64,000 nt of DNA, taken from positions 106,001 to 170,000 of the forward strand of contig JAUJYZ010000052.1 in NCBI GenBank assembly GCA_033675265.1, written 5' to 3'. Positions 26,001 to 41,102 of the stretch are shown here, one piece after another (the stretch's first letter is position 1; each line of letters starts with the position of its first letter). This DNA comes from Actinostola sp. cb2023. Lineage: Eukaryota; Cnidaria; Anthozoa; Actiniaria; Actinostolidae. The position numbers and the translations under genes are program-made. The notes beneath the pieces are model-generated. The model made no database searches, was not told the DNA's origin, and saw only the letters and a list, made by a program, of their open reading frames with translations.

Positions 26001-29000
26001 TGATGACAAGTGTTCATGTTGTTGGTATTAATTACTAGTACTAATTACTGCCCCCATTACCTGGAATTGTTCCATATATGCTGTAATGTTCTTGATCAAA
26101 TTCTTCACAGCTTTCTCCAAGTATAGAAACTTCTTTTCTTCTTCAATAAACTGTTTGTCTACCGTCTGAAATGAACAGTCTCATGAGTACAAACATATCC
26201 AAACGTGAATGTTTGAGAGTTTGAGATCAAGGGAAGCATTGGTGGTGAAGTGCTGCCTCTCTCCTCTCATCACTGTGGTGCCTTATATTATATATGAGTA
26301 CAAACATATCCAAACATGAATGTTTGAGAGTATGAGATCAAGGGAAGCATTGGTGGTGAAGTGCTGCCTCTCTCCTCTCATCGCTGTGGTGCCTTATATT
26401 ATATATGAGTACAAACATATCCAAACATGAATGTTTGAGAGTATGAGATCAAGGGAAGCATTGGTGGTGAAGTGCTGCCTCTCTCCTCTCATCACTGTGG
26501 TGCCTAATATTATATATGTCGAGTACAAACGTATCCAAACATGAATGTTTGAGAGTATGAGATCAAGGGAAGCATTGGTGGTGAAGTGCTGCATCTCTCC
26601 TCTCATCACTGTGGTGCCTTATATTATATATGAGTACAAACATATCCAAACATGAATGTTTGAGAGTATCAAGGGAAGCATTGGTGGTGAAGTGCTGCCT
26701 CTCTCCTCTCATCGCTGTGGTGCCTTATATTATATATGAGTACAAACGTATCCAAACATGAATGTTTGAGAGTATGAGATCAAGGGAAGCATTGGTGGTG
26801 AAGTGCTGCCTCTCTCCTCTCATCGCTGTGGTGCCTTATATTATATATGAGTACAAACGTATCCAAACATGAATGTTTGAGAGTATGAGATCAAGGAAGC
26901 ATTGGTGGTGAAGTGCTGCCTCTCTCCTCTCATCACTGTGGTGCCTTATATATATATATATGAGTACAAACATATCCAAACATGAATGTTTGAGAGTATG
27001 AGATCAAGGGAAGCATTGGTGGTGAAGTGCTGCCTCTCTCCTCTCATCACTGTGGTGCCTTATATTATATATGAGTACAAACATATCCAAACATGAATGT
27101 TTGAGAGTATGAGATCAAGGGAAGCATTGGTGGTGAAGTGCTGCCTCTCTCCTCTCATCGCTGTGGTGCCTTATATTATATATGAGTACAAACGTATCCA
27201 AACATGAATGTTTGAGAGTATGAGATCAAGGGAAGCATTGGTGGTGAAGTGCTGCCTCTCTCCTCTCATCACTGTGGTGCCTTATATTATATATGAGTAC
27301 AAACATATCCAAACATGAATTTTTTGAGAGTATGAGATCAAGGGAAGCATTGGTGGTGAAGTGCTGCCTCTCTCCTCTCATCACTGTGGTGCCTTATATT
27401 ATATATGAGTATTATTAAACATATCCAAACATGAATGTTTGAGAGTATGAGATCAAGGGAAGCATTGGTGGTGAAGTGCTGCCTCTCTCCTCTCATCGCT
27501 GTGGTGCCTTATATTATATATGAGTACAAACATATCCAAACATGAATGTTTGAGAGTATGAGATCAAGGGAAGCATTGGTGGTGAAGTGCTGCCTCTCTC
27601 CCTCTCATCACTGTGGTGCCTAATATTATATATGAGTACAAACGTATCCAAACATGAATGTTTGAGAGTATGAGATCAAGGGAAGCATTGGTGGTGAAGT
27701 GCTGCCTCTCTCCTCTCATCACTGTGGTGCCTTATATTATATATGAGTACAAACATATCCAAACATGAATGTTTGAGAGTATCAAGGTAAGCATTGGTGG
27801 TGAAGTGCTGCCTCTCTCCTCTCATCGCTGTGGTGCCTTATATTATATATGAGTACAAACATATCCAAACATGAATGTTTGAGAGTATCAAGGGAAGCAT
27901 TGGTGGTGAAGTGCTGCCTCTCTCCTCTCATCGCTGTGGTGCCTTATATTATATATGAGTACAAACGTATCCAAACATGAATGTTTGAGAGTATGAGATC
28001 AAGGGAAGCATTGGTGGTGAAGTGCTGCCTCTCTCCTCTCATCACTGTGGTGCCTTATATTATATATGAGTACAAACGTATCCAAACATGAATGTTTGAG
28101 AGTATGAGATCAAGGGAAGCATTGGTGGTGAAGTGCTGCCTCTCTCCTCTCATCACTGTGGTGATCCCTTATATTATATATGAGTACAAACATATCCAAA
28201 CATGAATGTTTGAGAGTATCAAGGTAAGCATTGGTGGTGAAGTGCTGCCTGAGACACCTCATCGCTGTGGTGCCTTATATTATATATGAGTACAAACATA
28301 TCCAAACATGAATGTTTGAGAGTATCAAGGGAAGCATTGGTGGTGAAGTGCTGCCTCTCTCCTCTCATCGCTGTGGTGCCTTATATTATATATGAGTACA
28401 AACGTATCCAAACATGAATGTTTGAGAGTATGAGATCAAGGGAAGCATTGGTGGTGAAGTGCTGCCTCTCTCCTCTCATCACTGTGGTGCCTTATATTAT
28501 ATATGAGTACAAACGTATCCAAACATGAATGTTTGAGAGTATGAGATCAAGGGAAGCATTGGTGGTGAAGTGCTGCCTCTCTCCTCTCATCACTGTGGTG
28601 CCTTATATTATATATGAGTACAAACGTATCCAAACATGAATGTTTGAGAGTATGAGATCAAGGGAAGCATTGGTGGTGAAGTGCTGCCTCTCTCCTCTCA
28701 TCACTGTGGTGCCTTATATTATATATGAGTACAAACATATCCAAACATGAATGTTTGAGAGTATCAAGGTAAGCATTGGTGGTGAAGTGCTGCCTCTCTC
28801 CTCTCATCGCTGTGGTGCCTTATATTATATATGATGAGTACAAACATATCCAAACATGAATGTTTGAGAGTATCAAGGGAAGCATTGGTGGTGAAGTGCT
28901 GCCTCTCTCCTCTCATCGCTGTGGTGCCTTATATTATATATGAGTACAAACGTATCCAAACATGAATGTTTGAGAGTATGAGATCAAGGGAAGCATTGGT

Positions 29001-29391
29001 GGTGAAGTGCTGCCTCTCTCCTCTCATCACTGTGGTGCCTTATATTATATATGAGTACAAACGTATCCAAACATGAATGTTTGAGAGTATGAGATCAAGG
29101 GAAGCATTGGTGGTGAAGTGCTGCCTCTCTCCTCTCATCACTGTGGTGCCTTATATTATATATGAGTACAAACATATCCAAACATGAATGTTTGAGAGTA
29201 ATGAGATCAAGGGAAGCATTGGTGGTGAAGTGCTGCCTCTCTCCTCTCATCGCTGTGGTGCCTTATATTATTTTTTATTTAAAATCCACTAGTTTTTTAG
29301 TTCTTTTTCTTATTGTAAAGTGCATCGAGGTTCCAGGATGCGCTATATAAATACTCTGTTATTATTATTATTATTATTATTGGATTATGGA

Positions 29392-29423
<32 letters not shown>

Positions 29424-29474
29424 GATTATTATTATTATAATTATTATTATTATTATATTATATTATTATTATGG

Positions 29475-29528
<54 letters not shown>

Positions 29529-29665
29529 TTTTTTTTTTTTTAATGATAAAATTTATTCCTCAAAACAAATTACAAATAAGAGATAGAAATGAATAGATGA
29601 AAAAATCCTTATTTACAAATGAATGGATTATTATTATTATGGATTATTATGGATTATTATTATGA

Positions 29666-29701
<36 letters not shown>

Positions 29702-32700
29702 GATGGGCATCGGTGCTTCCCTAATGAATACAATGAAGGTGATTATTAATAATGTATTGATTGAATGTTTGTTAATGAACAAATGAATGGATGAGACACC
29801 AATCCAGTCATCTGAACAAATCCTAATTAATAATGTATGATTGAATGATAATGTGTTATCTACCTGAGATACCAATCCAGTCATCTGTGTGATCCTCTGT
29901 TAAATCGCGAAGACTTTTTCATCACAGAATGCCAGTTTAGCTTCTGAAATTTGTTGGTGATGAACCACTCTCCTCTACTCTCTTGTACTTGATTACTAAA
30001 TGACCAAGGATAGAATACAGTAATGTTACAATAATAATATTGTGCTCAGTCATCAATGTCTATACATAAATCTTACTGGTGTTTCTGTAAGATGAAAACT
30101 GAACTCATAATGGCTGAAATGTTTATAGATAATGAACAAATAATAATAATAATAATAATAATGTATTAAAAACCAGCTACAAATGAATTGATGGGAATAG
30201 TTTCTCACCAATGTCTTTGGATGCACAAATTCGATTGATGGATTTACGAACAACGTCATTCATGGCAGACATGGCCTTGATAAGGTTCTGCTTGTCTTTG
30301 TGGATCTCAGGGGTGTACAAATAATATTAGTATTTATTTATTATTATTAATATTATTAATACTATTGATAATAACTGTAATGATATTCAGCCAACTGGAT
30401 GGAACAAGAAAGCTATGAATGGATGCTCATTATGATGATATGAACAGAAACAAATTTCAATTCCACAGGTTTTCTCAATTATGGATGTTTCTAACCCTGC
30501 ACCAATGCGTCACAGAGATATAGTGTCAACTTAAAACTGGAGTGATTAATTCGATCACTATGAATGCAGTAAAGGGTATGGATGAACAAATGAATGGCTG
30601 GACAGGTTTGATGAGGAATGATGGATGATCCCAACATTTTGTGCTGAACAAATGAATGGATGAAACAAAAGGCAACTTCAACAAATGAAGGATGAAAAAA
30701 GAATGACTGCAGCAACAACTAGGAGATGTACATATGAATGATGGCGTGGATGACATAGATAGCAATGGATGAACAAATGAATGGATGGATGGATGGTAAC
30801 AAATCATACTGGAATATAAAGACATGTGATGGATGAAGCAAATGAATGGATGAACAAATGAATGGATGAACAAATGAATGGATGAACAAATGAATGGATG
30901 GATGAACAAATGAATGGATGAACAAATGAATGGATGAACAAATGAATGGATGAACAAATGAATGGATGAACAAATGAATGGATGAACAAATGAATGGATG
31001 AACAATGGATGAATGGATGAACAAATGAATGGATGAACAAATGAATGGATGAACAAATGAATGGATGAACATGAACAAATGAATGGATGACAAATGAATG
31101 GATGAACAAATGAATGGATGAACAAATGAATGGATGAACAAATGAATGGATGAATCAAATGAATGGATGAACAAATGAATGGATGAACAAATGAATGGAT
31201 GAACAAATGGAATGGATGATGAACAAATGAATGGATGAACAAATGAATGGATGAACAAATGAATGGATGAACAAATGAATGGATGAACAAATGAATGATG
31301 ACAAATGAATGGATGAACAAATGAATGGATGAACAAATGAATGGATGAACAAATGAATGGATGAACAAATGGATGAATGGATGAACAAATGAATGGATGG
31401 ATGAACAAATGGATGAATGGATGAACAAATGAATGGATGAACAAATGAATGGATGAACAAATGAATGGATGAACAAATGAATGGATGAACAAATGAATGG
31501 ATGGATGAACAAATGAATGGATGAACAAATGAATGGATGAAAATGAATGGATGGATGAACACATGAATGGATGAACAAATGAATGGATGGATGAACAAAT
31601 GATGGATGAATAGATGAACAAATGAATGGATGAACAAATGAATGGATGAACAAATGAATGGATGAACAAATGAATGGATGAACAAATGAATGGATGAACA
31701 AATGAATGGATGAACAAATGAATGGATGAACAAATGAATGGATGAACAAATGAATGGATGAACAAATGAATGGATGAACAAATGAATGGATGAACAAATG
31801 AATGGATGAACAAATGAATGGATGAACAAATGAATGGATGAACAAATGAATGGATGAACAAATGAATGAATGAACAAATGAATGGATGAACAAATGAATG
31901 GATGAACAAATGAATGGATGAACAAATGAATGGATGGATGAACAAATGAATGGATGAACAAATGGATGGATGAATAGATGGATGAACACATGAATGGATG
32001 AACAAATGAATGGATGGATGAACAAATGGATGAATGGATGAACAAATGAATGGATGAACAAATGAATGGATGAACAAATGAATGGATGAACAAATGAATG
32101 GATGAACAAATGAATGGATGAACAAATGAATGGATGAACAAATGAATGGATGAACAAATGGATGAATGGATGAACAAATGAATGGATGGATGAACAAATG
32201 GATGAATGGATGAACAAATGAATGGATGAACAAATGAATGGATGAACAAATGAATGGATGAACAAATGAATGGATGAACAAATGAATGGATGGATGAACA
32301 AATGAATGGATGAACAAATGGATGGATGAATAGATGGATGAACACATGAATGGATGAACAAATGAATGGATGGATGAACAAATGGATGAATAGATGAACA
32401 AATGAATGGATGAACAAATGAATGGATGGACAAATGAATGGATGAACAAATGAATGGATGAACAAATGAATGGATGAACAAATGAATGGATGAACAAATG
32501 AATGGATGAACAAATGAATGGATGAACAAATGAATGGATGAACAAATGAATGGATGAACAAATGAATGGATGAACAAATGAATGGATGAACAAATGAATG
32601 GATGAACAAATGAATGGATGAACAAATGAATGGATGAACAAATGAATGGATGAACAAATGAATGGATGGATGAACAAATGGATGAATGGATGAACAAATG

Positions 32701-35700
32701 AATGGATGAACAAATGAATGGATGAACAAATGAATGGATGAACAAATGGATGAATGGATGAACAAATGAATGGATGAACAAATGAATGGATGAACAAATG
32801 AATGGATGAACAAATGAATGGATGAACAAATGAATGGATGAACAAATGAATGGATGAACAAATGAATGAATGAACAAATGAATGGATGAACAAATGAATG
32901 GATGAACAAATGAATGGATGAACAAATGAATGGATGAACAAATGAATGGATGAACAAATGAATGGATGGATGAACAAATGAATGGATGAACAAATGGATG
33001 GATGAATAGATGGATGAACACATGAATGGATGAACAAATGAATGGATGGATGAACAAATGGATGAATAGATGAACAAATGAATGGATGAACAAATGAATG
33101 GATGAACAAATGAATGGATGAACAAATGGATGAATGGATGAACAAATGAATGGATGAACAAATGAATGGATGAACAAATGAATGGATGAACAAATGAATG
33201 GATGAACAAATGAATGGATGAACAAATGAATGGATGAACAAATGAATGAATGAACAAATGAATGGATGAACAAATGAATGGATGAACAAATGAATGGATG
33301 AACAAATGAATGGATGAACAAATGAATGGATGAACAAATGAATGGATGGATGAACAAATGAATGGATGAACAAATGGATGGATGAATAGATGGATGAACA
33401 CATGAATGGATGAACAAATGAATGGATGGATGAACAAATGGATGAATAGATGAACAAATGAATGGATGAACAAATGAATGGATGAACAAATGAATGGATG
33501 AACAAATGAATGGATGAACAAATGAATGGATGAACAAATGAATGAATGAACAAATGAATGGATGAACAAATGAATGGATGAACAAATGAATGGATGAACA
33601 AATGAATGGATGAACAAATGAATGGATGAACAAATGAATGGATGGATGGATGAACAAATGAATGGATGAACAAATGGATGGATGAATAGATGGATGAACA
33701 CATGAATGGATGAACAAATGAATGGATGGATGAACAAATGGATGAATAGATGAACAAATGAATGGATGAACAAATGAATGGATGAACAAATGAATGGATG
33801 AACAAATGGATGAATGGATGAACAAATGAATGGATGAACAAATGAATGGATGAACAAATGAATGGATGAACAAATGAATGGATGAACAAATGAATGGATG
33901 AACAAATGAATGGATGAACAAATGAATGAATGAACAAATGAATGGATGAACAAATGAATGGATGAACAAATGAATGGATGAACAAATGAATGGATGAACA
34001 AATGAATGGATGAACAAATGAATGGATGGATGAACAAATGAATGGATGAACAAATGGATGGATGAATAGATGGATGAACACATGAATGGATGAACAAATG
34101 AATGGATGGATGAACAAATGGATGAATAGATGAACAAATGAATGGATGAACAAATGAATGGATGAACAAATGAATGGATGAACAAATGAATGGATGAACA
34201 AATGAATGGATGAACAAATGAATGGATGAACAAATGAATGGATGAACAAATGAATGGATGAACAAATGAATGGATGAACAAATGAATGGATGAACAAATG
34301 AATGGATGAACAAATGAATGGATGAACAAATGAATGGATGAACAAATGGATGAATGGATGAACAAATGAATGGATGGATGAACAAATGGATGAATGGATG
34401 AACAAATGAATGGATGAACAAATGAATGGATGAACAAATGAATGGATGAACAAATGAATGGATGAACAAATGAATGGATGGATGAACAAATGGATGAACA
34501 AATGAATGGATGGATGAACAAATGAATGGATGGATGAACAAATGGATGAATGGATGAACAAATGAATGGATGGATGAACAAATGGATGAATGGATGAACA
34601 AATGGATGGATAGATGGATGAACAAATGATGAACAAATGGATGGATTGATAAAGTATCAATTCCAAGCTATACCATATTAGCCATTACCAAAACGAGCAG
34701 GGGACTGGGACCAAGTCCGTAAAACTAATTCAATTAAAAACTAGCAAAAGTGAGCATCATTTTCTTAGAGAGCAGATCAAACTTAGCTAGTCTGGAAAGT
34801 TTGGTGAACTTTGGCTTAATATTGATGATGCTAGAGGACATCAAACATGTCTATTTTCCCATACAAACTCTGTAAATTTTTGACGTTGTCCAGCCAAACC
34901 ATACATTCACTGTAAAATTTTGGCTGGACAACACAATTTCAAAAGTTTATAATTCCGACAGAATTCGCTCAAATCACATCACACTTTGCACAGATGCTAA
35001 TTTCAACATTCTGTTTCATGTCATAAACTTAATTTCGTAATTACATTAATTATAATAAACACAGTCCCCTGCTCGTTTAGGTAATGGCTAATTGTACCTT
35101 CTCTAAAAGTCCAATAGCGTCATCATGGTTTCTACAATACTGTGCATAGATGCCTTCGATCTCATCTGCCGTGTCCACAAAACACTTTCCTAACAATAAA
35201 CAATAGAGTTAGAATCATAAAATCAGTGATCTGCTACTTTTGCCATCTCCACCCCTTTGCTGACAAACAAATTCTAGGGGTGAGGAGAGGGTTGGAGTGC
35301 TGTGAACCTAAAGGTGGGAGTCAGCAACAAACAAGCTCAACCCATAAAAATCTGCATATTTTATCTTGAAATATATGTCACTCAAAAACTATGTCTGCTG
35401 AAGATATCGTGTGGGCCATCCTCTTCACATCACAATACAATTTTAATGGATGTCCTACCCAACTCCTGCTCATCGGCATCTTTTCCTTGCACTGCTTTCT
35501 CAAAGCTGTTTAACAGTTTGCTTGACATATCAACTACAGACTTCATGTTACCAAACAGAATATCAGATTCCACAACCTAGTGACAAAGAGTATAAGAGGA
35601 TTAGCAATTGCATACAATGAGAACATCACATATAATACACCGATTCCAAACATGGCGACCAATTTGAATAACCATTGTTCTTTGACTGACTAGCCTTGTG

Positions 35701-38700
35701 TTCATGTGGAAACACAAAAGCGTTCTCACCTGTATGAGACGCTGGTCAGTCGGGAACAATGGTTATTCAAATTGGTCGCCATGTTCGGAATCGGTGTTTA
35801 GTACCTTTGAATTCTTGAGTTCCTCAGCAAAGTACTTCAAGCATAGCTGCAGGTCTCTAAGATAGTCTTGTTCTGTGTGGATGAGTTCATTTACAACCTT
35901 CTCTCTCTGCTGTGCAATATGTTTCTGTGTTGATTGGTTGGGCTTTGGTTGGTGCAGGTTTTGCAAGGATTCTATAAACAACAAGTAATCAGTCAAGACT
36001 TGTAGATACAATGAAGTCCTTTTTAGGTGTCTGTAATAACAAGAGTCCACAATCTAAAGAGTTATCTGGACAGTAAACTCTCTGTAACTTTACCCAACTG
36101 CATGAGAATGCAGCTCTTATCTATAATAGTGTGGCACATTTTAAACTTTGCCTAAAGTTAAAATCGAGGCTTGCTGGTCAGTGGTTCAGCCTGCTGCTGC
36201 GGGGTGCCCTCCTTGCTGCAGGGCTTTCTGGTGCCAGGTGGTGGACCATGGATGGTTACTATGGTTACCTCCTTTACCGCCGGGGACAGGAGCGTTCCTT
36301 AGAGCACCTAAGCCCAACCTCATCTTTGCCGATGCGTTTAACAGCCCAGTGAGTTTAACATGGCAGAATACACGTCAACAAACCTTTTCTTTCTGCAATG
36401 TTTGATTGTAGATTAGTAATAATGGATTCACACAGACAAAGATTCTCGTAGACTTCTTCTTTTCGACTTTCTTCAACAACATTCAACAAGACTTGTAGAC
36501 TTTTTTGGCTTCTGATTTGTTTCTATGTATAATCATTTATCATCATTAATACCAGGAAGACCAGGCAATGTAAGTGATCTCTGATTGAAAACTAAATTCT
36601 CCTCTGGGCTCTTTGAATTTCAAAGGAGAATTTGGATTTGGATTACAAGTCATTTACACTGTTCTTGTATGGACCCCTTGAGTTAGACATCCAGCCATCT
36701 GATAATCAGGCAAACCCAGACACCCCTAGGGACAACTGTTCTGCCTGGCATGGATGTGTCCAGGAAGCTGTGGTGTCTGGGGTTTATCCATACAAAGGTG
36801 TCTGTCTTAGACAGGTGTCTGAGGGGTGTCGGTTTCAGAGCGGTGTCTATCTTAGATAGGTGTCTGTCTGAGAGAGGTGTCTGTCTTAGAGGGGTGTCTG
36901 TCTTAGAGGGCCGTCTTAGAGAGGTGTCTGTCTTAGAGGGCCATCTTAGAGAGGTGTCTGTCTTAAAGGGGGTTCTATCTTAGATATGTGTCTGTCTGAG
37001 AAAGGAGCTGTCTTAGATGGGTGACTGTCTTAGAGGGGTGTCTGTAGAGGTGTCTGTCTTAGAGGGGTTTCTGTCTTAGAGGGGTGTCTGTCTTAGAGAG
37101 GTGTCTGTCTTAGAGGGATGTCTGTCTTAGAGGGGTGTCTGTCTTAAAGGGGTGTCTATCTTAGATAGGAGTCTGTCTTAGAAAGGTGTCTGTCTTAGAG
37201 GTGTCTGTATTATAGGGGTGTCTATCTTAGATAGGTGTCTGTCTGAGATGTGTCTGTCTGAGAGATGTCTGTCTTAGAGAGGTGTCTGTCTTAGAGGGGT
37301 GTCTGTCTTAGAGAGGTGTCTGTCTTAGAAAGGTGTCTGTCTTAGAGGTGTCTGTATTATAGGGGTGTCTATCTTAGATAGGTGTCTGTCTGAGATGTGT
37401 CTGTCTGAGAGATGTCTGTCTTAGAGGCGTGTCTGTCTTAGAGAGGTGTATGTCTTAGAGAGGTGTCTGTCTTAGATAGGTGTCTGTCTTAGAAAGGTGT
37501 CTGTCTTAGAGGTGTCTGTATTATAGGGGTGTCTATCTTAGATAGGTGTCTGTCTGAGATGTGTCTGTCTGAGAGATGTCTGTCTTAGAGGCGTGTCTGT
37601 CTTAGAGAGGTGTATGTCTTAGAGAGGTGTCTGTCTTAGATAGGTGTCTGTCTTAGAGAGGTGTCTGTGTTAAAGAGGTGTCTGTCTTAGAGGGGTGTCT
37701 GTCTGAGAGAGCTGTCTGTCTTAAAGGGGTGTCAGTCTTATAGGGGTGTCTATCTTAGATAGGTGTCTGTCTGAGAGAGGTGTCTGTCTTAGAGGGGTGT
37801 TTGTCTTAGAGAGGTGTCTGTCTTAGAGGGATGTCTGTCTTAGAGGGGTGTCTATCTTAGATAGGTGTCTGTTTGAGAGAGGAGTCTGTCTTAGAGGAGT
37901 GCCTGTCTTAGAAAGGTGTCTGTCTTAGAGGTGTCTGTATTATAGGGGTGTCTATCTTAGATAGGTGTCTGTCTGAGATGTGTCTGTCTGAGAGATGTCT
38001 GTCTTAGAGGCGTGTCTGTCTTAGAGGGGTGTCTGTCTTAGAGAGGTGTATGTCTTAGAGAGGTGTCTGTCTTAGATAGGTGTCTGTCTTAGAGAGGTGT
38101 CTGTGTTAAAGAGGTGTCTGTCTTAGAGGGGTGTCTGTCTGAGAGAGCTGTCTGTCTTAAAGGGGTGTCTGTATTATAGGGGTGTCTATCTTAGATAGGT
38201 GTCTGTCTGAGAGAGGTGTCTGTCTTAGAGGGGTGTTTGTCTTAGAGAGGTGTCTGTCTTAGAGGGGTGTCTGTCTTAGAGGGGTGTCTGTCTTAGAGGA
38301 GTGTCTGTCTTAGAGAGGTGTCTGTCTTAGAGAGGTGTCTGTCTTAGAGGGGTGTCTATCTTAGAGGGGTGTTTGTCTTAGAGAGGTGTCTGTCTTAGAG
38401 GGGTGTCTGTCTTAGAGGAGTGTCTGTCTTAGAGAGGTGTCTGTCTTAGAGAGGTGTCTGTCTTAGAGGGGTGTCTGTCTTAGAGAGGTGTCTGATAGAT
38501 TGAGTTGGCAGCATACCTCAAGATCAGTCTCCAGTAAAGCTATACTGTCTTCTATTTTTTTTCTCTTTGGATATGACTGAATGAGAAAGGTTCTGTCATC
38601 TAAAACAATAAATAACATACCAATTAATTTAAACTGACATTGAACGGAATGAACAATGAAAGAAAGAAAGGAAAGGGGAAAAGGAAAAAAAATGTGAGGA

Positions 38701-41071
38701 AATGACAAAATGAACAAGGGGAGAAAAGAAAAGATAGAAATGAATGAAAGAAGAAAGAAAAAAGGAAAAAGGGAGGTAGGAAAGAAGAAGAAAGGAAAAA
38801 AAGCAAGCAAGAAAAAAAGGGAAGGGATAGAAGAAGGGAAGGGATGGGAGAAGGGAAGAGAAGGGAGAAAGGATGGAAGGAGGAAAAGAAATAGAGGAAC
38901 AAGAAACACAGGTTTTGTACTTTTCAATCCATTTGTAATGTCCTTCCATTCAGTAATCTTTTGTTGGCTGCGAGTGATCTTCCCTTCCATCTCATTGTGC
39001 TTATCAGGGTCATGCACCAGCATCTATCAAACATTGAATAAAACAAACATGTACTTGTAAGTACAGTTAGATAATTGAATAGTATTGGAGGATCCCCCGT
39101 AAATTACTAAGTCAGTGAAGTTGGCTTCTTCATATACACGTACCTGTAGTATTGTCTTCATACCTGAACACGCTCTCCATTCAACCTGTTACAACGTAAC
39201 AAAACCATTTATGGTAACATTTGATAACTGAAGGGTTCTATGCAAGAACAACAAAACAAAAGCTATCCCAGCAGACTCCAGACAACCTGACAGCAACAGA
39301 CCTTCATCTTTACCCAATGCCCCACTCCTTCTCTACACACACTTATACATTGCAGACACCCCTGGAGACACCTGTGGGCAACAGACCTTCATCTCTACCC
39401 AATGCCACACTCCTTCTCTACACACACTTACAGTATACACTGCAGACACCTGTGGGCAACAGACCTTCATCTCTACCCAATGCCCCACTCCTTCTCTACA
39501 CACACTTATACATTGCAGACACCCCTGGAGACACCTGTGGGCAACAGACCTTCATCTTTACCCAATGCCCCACTCCTTCTCTACACACACTTATACATTG
39601 CAGACACCCCTGGAGACACCTGTGGGCAACAGACCTTCATCTCTACCCAATGCCCCACTCCTTCTCTACACACACTTACAGTATACACTGCAGACACCTG
39701 TGGGCAACAGACCTTCATCTCTACCCAATGCCCCACTCCTTCTCTACACACACTTATACATTGCAGACACCCCTGGAGACACCTGTGGGCAACAGACCTT
39801 CATCTCTACCCAATGCCCCACTCCTTCTCTACACACACTTACAGTATACACTGCAGACACCTGTGGGCAACAGACCTTCATCTTTACCCAATGCCCCACT
39901 CCTTCTCTACACACACTTATACATTGCAGACACCCCTGGAGACACCTGTGGGCAACAGATCTTCATCTCTACCCAATACCCCACTCCTTCTCTACACACA
40001 CTTATACATTGCAGACACCCCTGGAGACACCTGTGGGCAACAGACCTTCATCTCTACCCAATGCCCCACTCCTTCTCTACACACACTTATACATTGCAGA
40101 CACCCCTGGAGACACCTGTGGGCAACAGACCTTCATCTCTACCCAATGCCCCACTCCTTCTCTACACACACTTATACATTGCAGACACCCCTGGAGACAC
40201 CTGTGGGCAACAGACCTTCATCTCTACCCAATGCCCCACTCCTTCTCTACACACACTTACAGTATACACTGCAGACACCCCTGGAGACACCTGTGGGCTC
40301 TTTGAATTCCAGATGAGAATTTGGATACTGATATTACACTACTATTACTTCGATATACAAAGTTCCATACTATGAATCAAGACATATTAGTCCCATCAAG
40401 ACTACATGAATGAAATACCTGTAGATTGTGTTCAGCATTTGCTATCTTTTTATCTAGTTCTGGTACACCAGGTATTAATGCTGAAACACAAGGTATTAAT
40501 GCTGAAACACAAGGTATTAATGCTGAAACACAAGGTATTAATGCTGAAACACAAGGTATTATTGCATAAAAGTTGTTTTTGCATGCTACTATTGTAAACG
40601 TAGCAAGTGATGAGTTTGTCTAGTGATTAGTATGTTTGACAGGGTAAACAGGTTTGATAGATAGCAAGTGATGAGTTTGTCTAGTGATTATTAGTATGTT
40701 TGACAGGGTAAACAGGTCTGATAGATAGCAAGTGATGAGTTTGTCTAGTGATTATTAGTATGTTTGACAGGGTAAACAGGTCTGATAGATAGCAAGTGAT
40801 GAGTTTGTCTAGTGATTAGTATGTTTGACAGGGTAAACAGGTCTGATAGATAGCAAGTGATGAGTTTGTCTAGTGATTAGTATGTTTGACAGGGTAAACA
40901 GGTCTGATAGATAGCAAGTGATGAGTTTGTCTAGTGATTAGTATGTTTGACAGGGTAAACAGGTCTGATAGATTTGTATAAAACTTCAACACCAGGCATC
41001 ACTTCTAATCACTCAGTGATTTTGACTGGGCTTAATATCTGGCACTAACAGTTGTGGCTAACCTTAATTCA

Positions 41072-41102
<31 letters not shown>

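Noticed and set aside
30526..34666. Three minus-strand open frames of more than 1100 codons (SIHLFIHSFVHPF-type)
   Set aside because: They are produced by the 16/20-bp minisatellite, which lacks stops in several frames. Composition is extreme, frames overlap, and the region lies within a DNMBP intron.
36130..36405. Candidate extra DNMBP or plus-strand exon (short GC-richer open frames)
   Set aside because: No acceptor/donor pair keeps phase with exons 7 and 8, which already join correctly. The plus-strand frame has no partner exons.
38463..39060. Hydrophobic open frames spanning 38.6-38.9 kb that look like membrane segments
   Set aside because: They translate the purine/pyrimidine-rich intron between exons 5 and 6; only the two ends are true exons.
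39221..40375. Open frames of 246-384 codons in three frames
   Set aside because: All three frames translate the same 78-92 bp tandem unit in an intron; no single frame shows coding bias.
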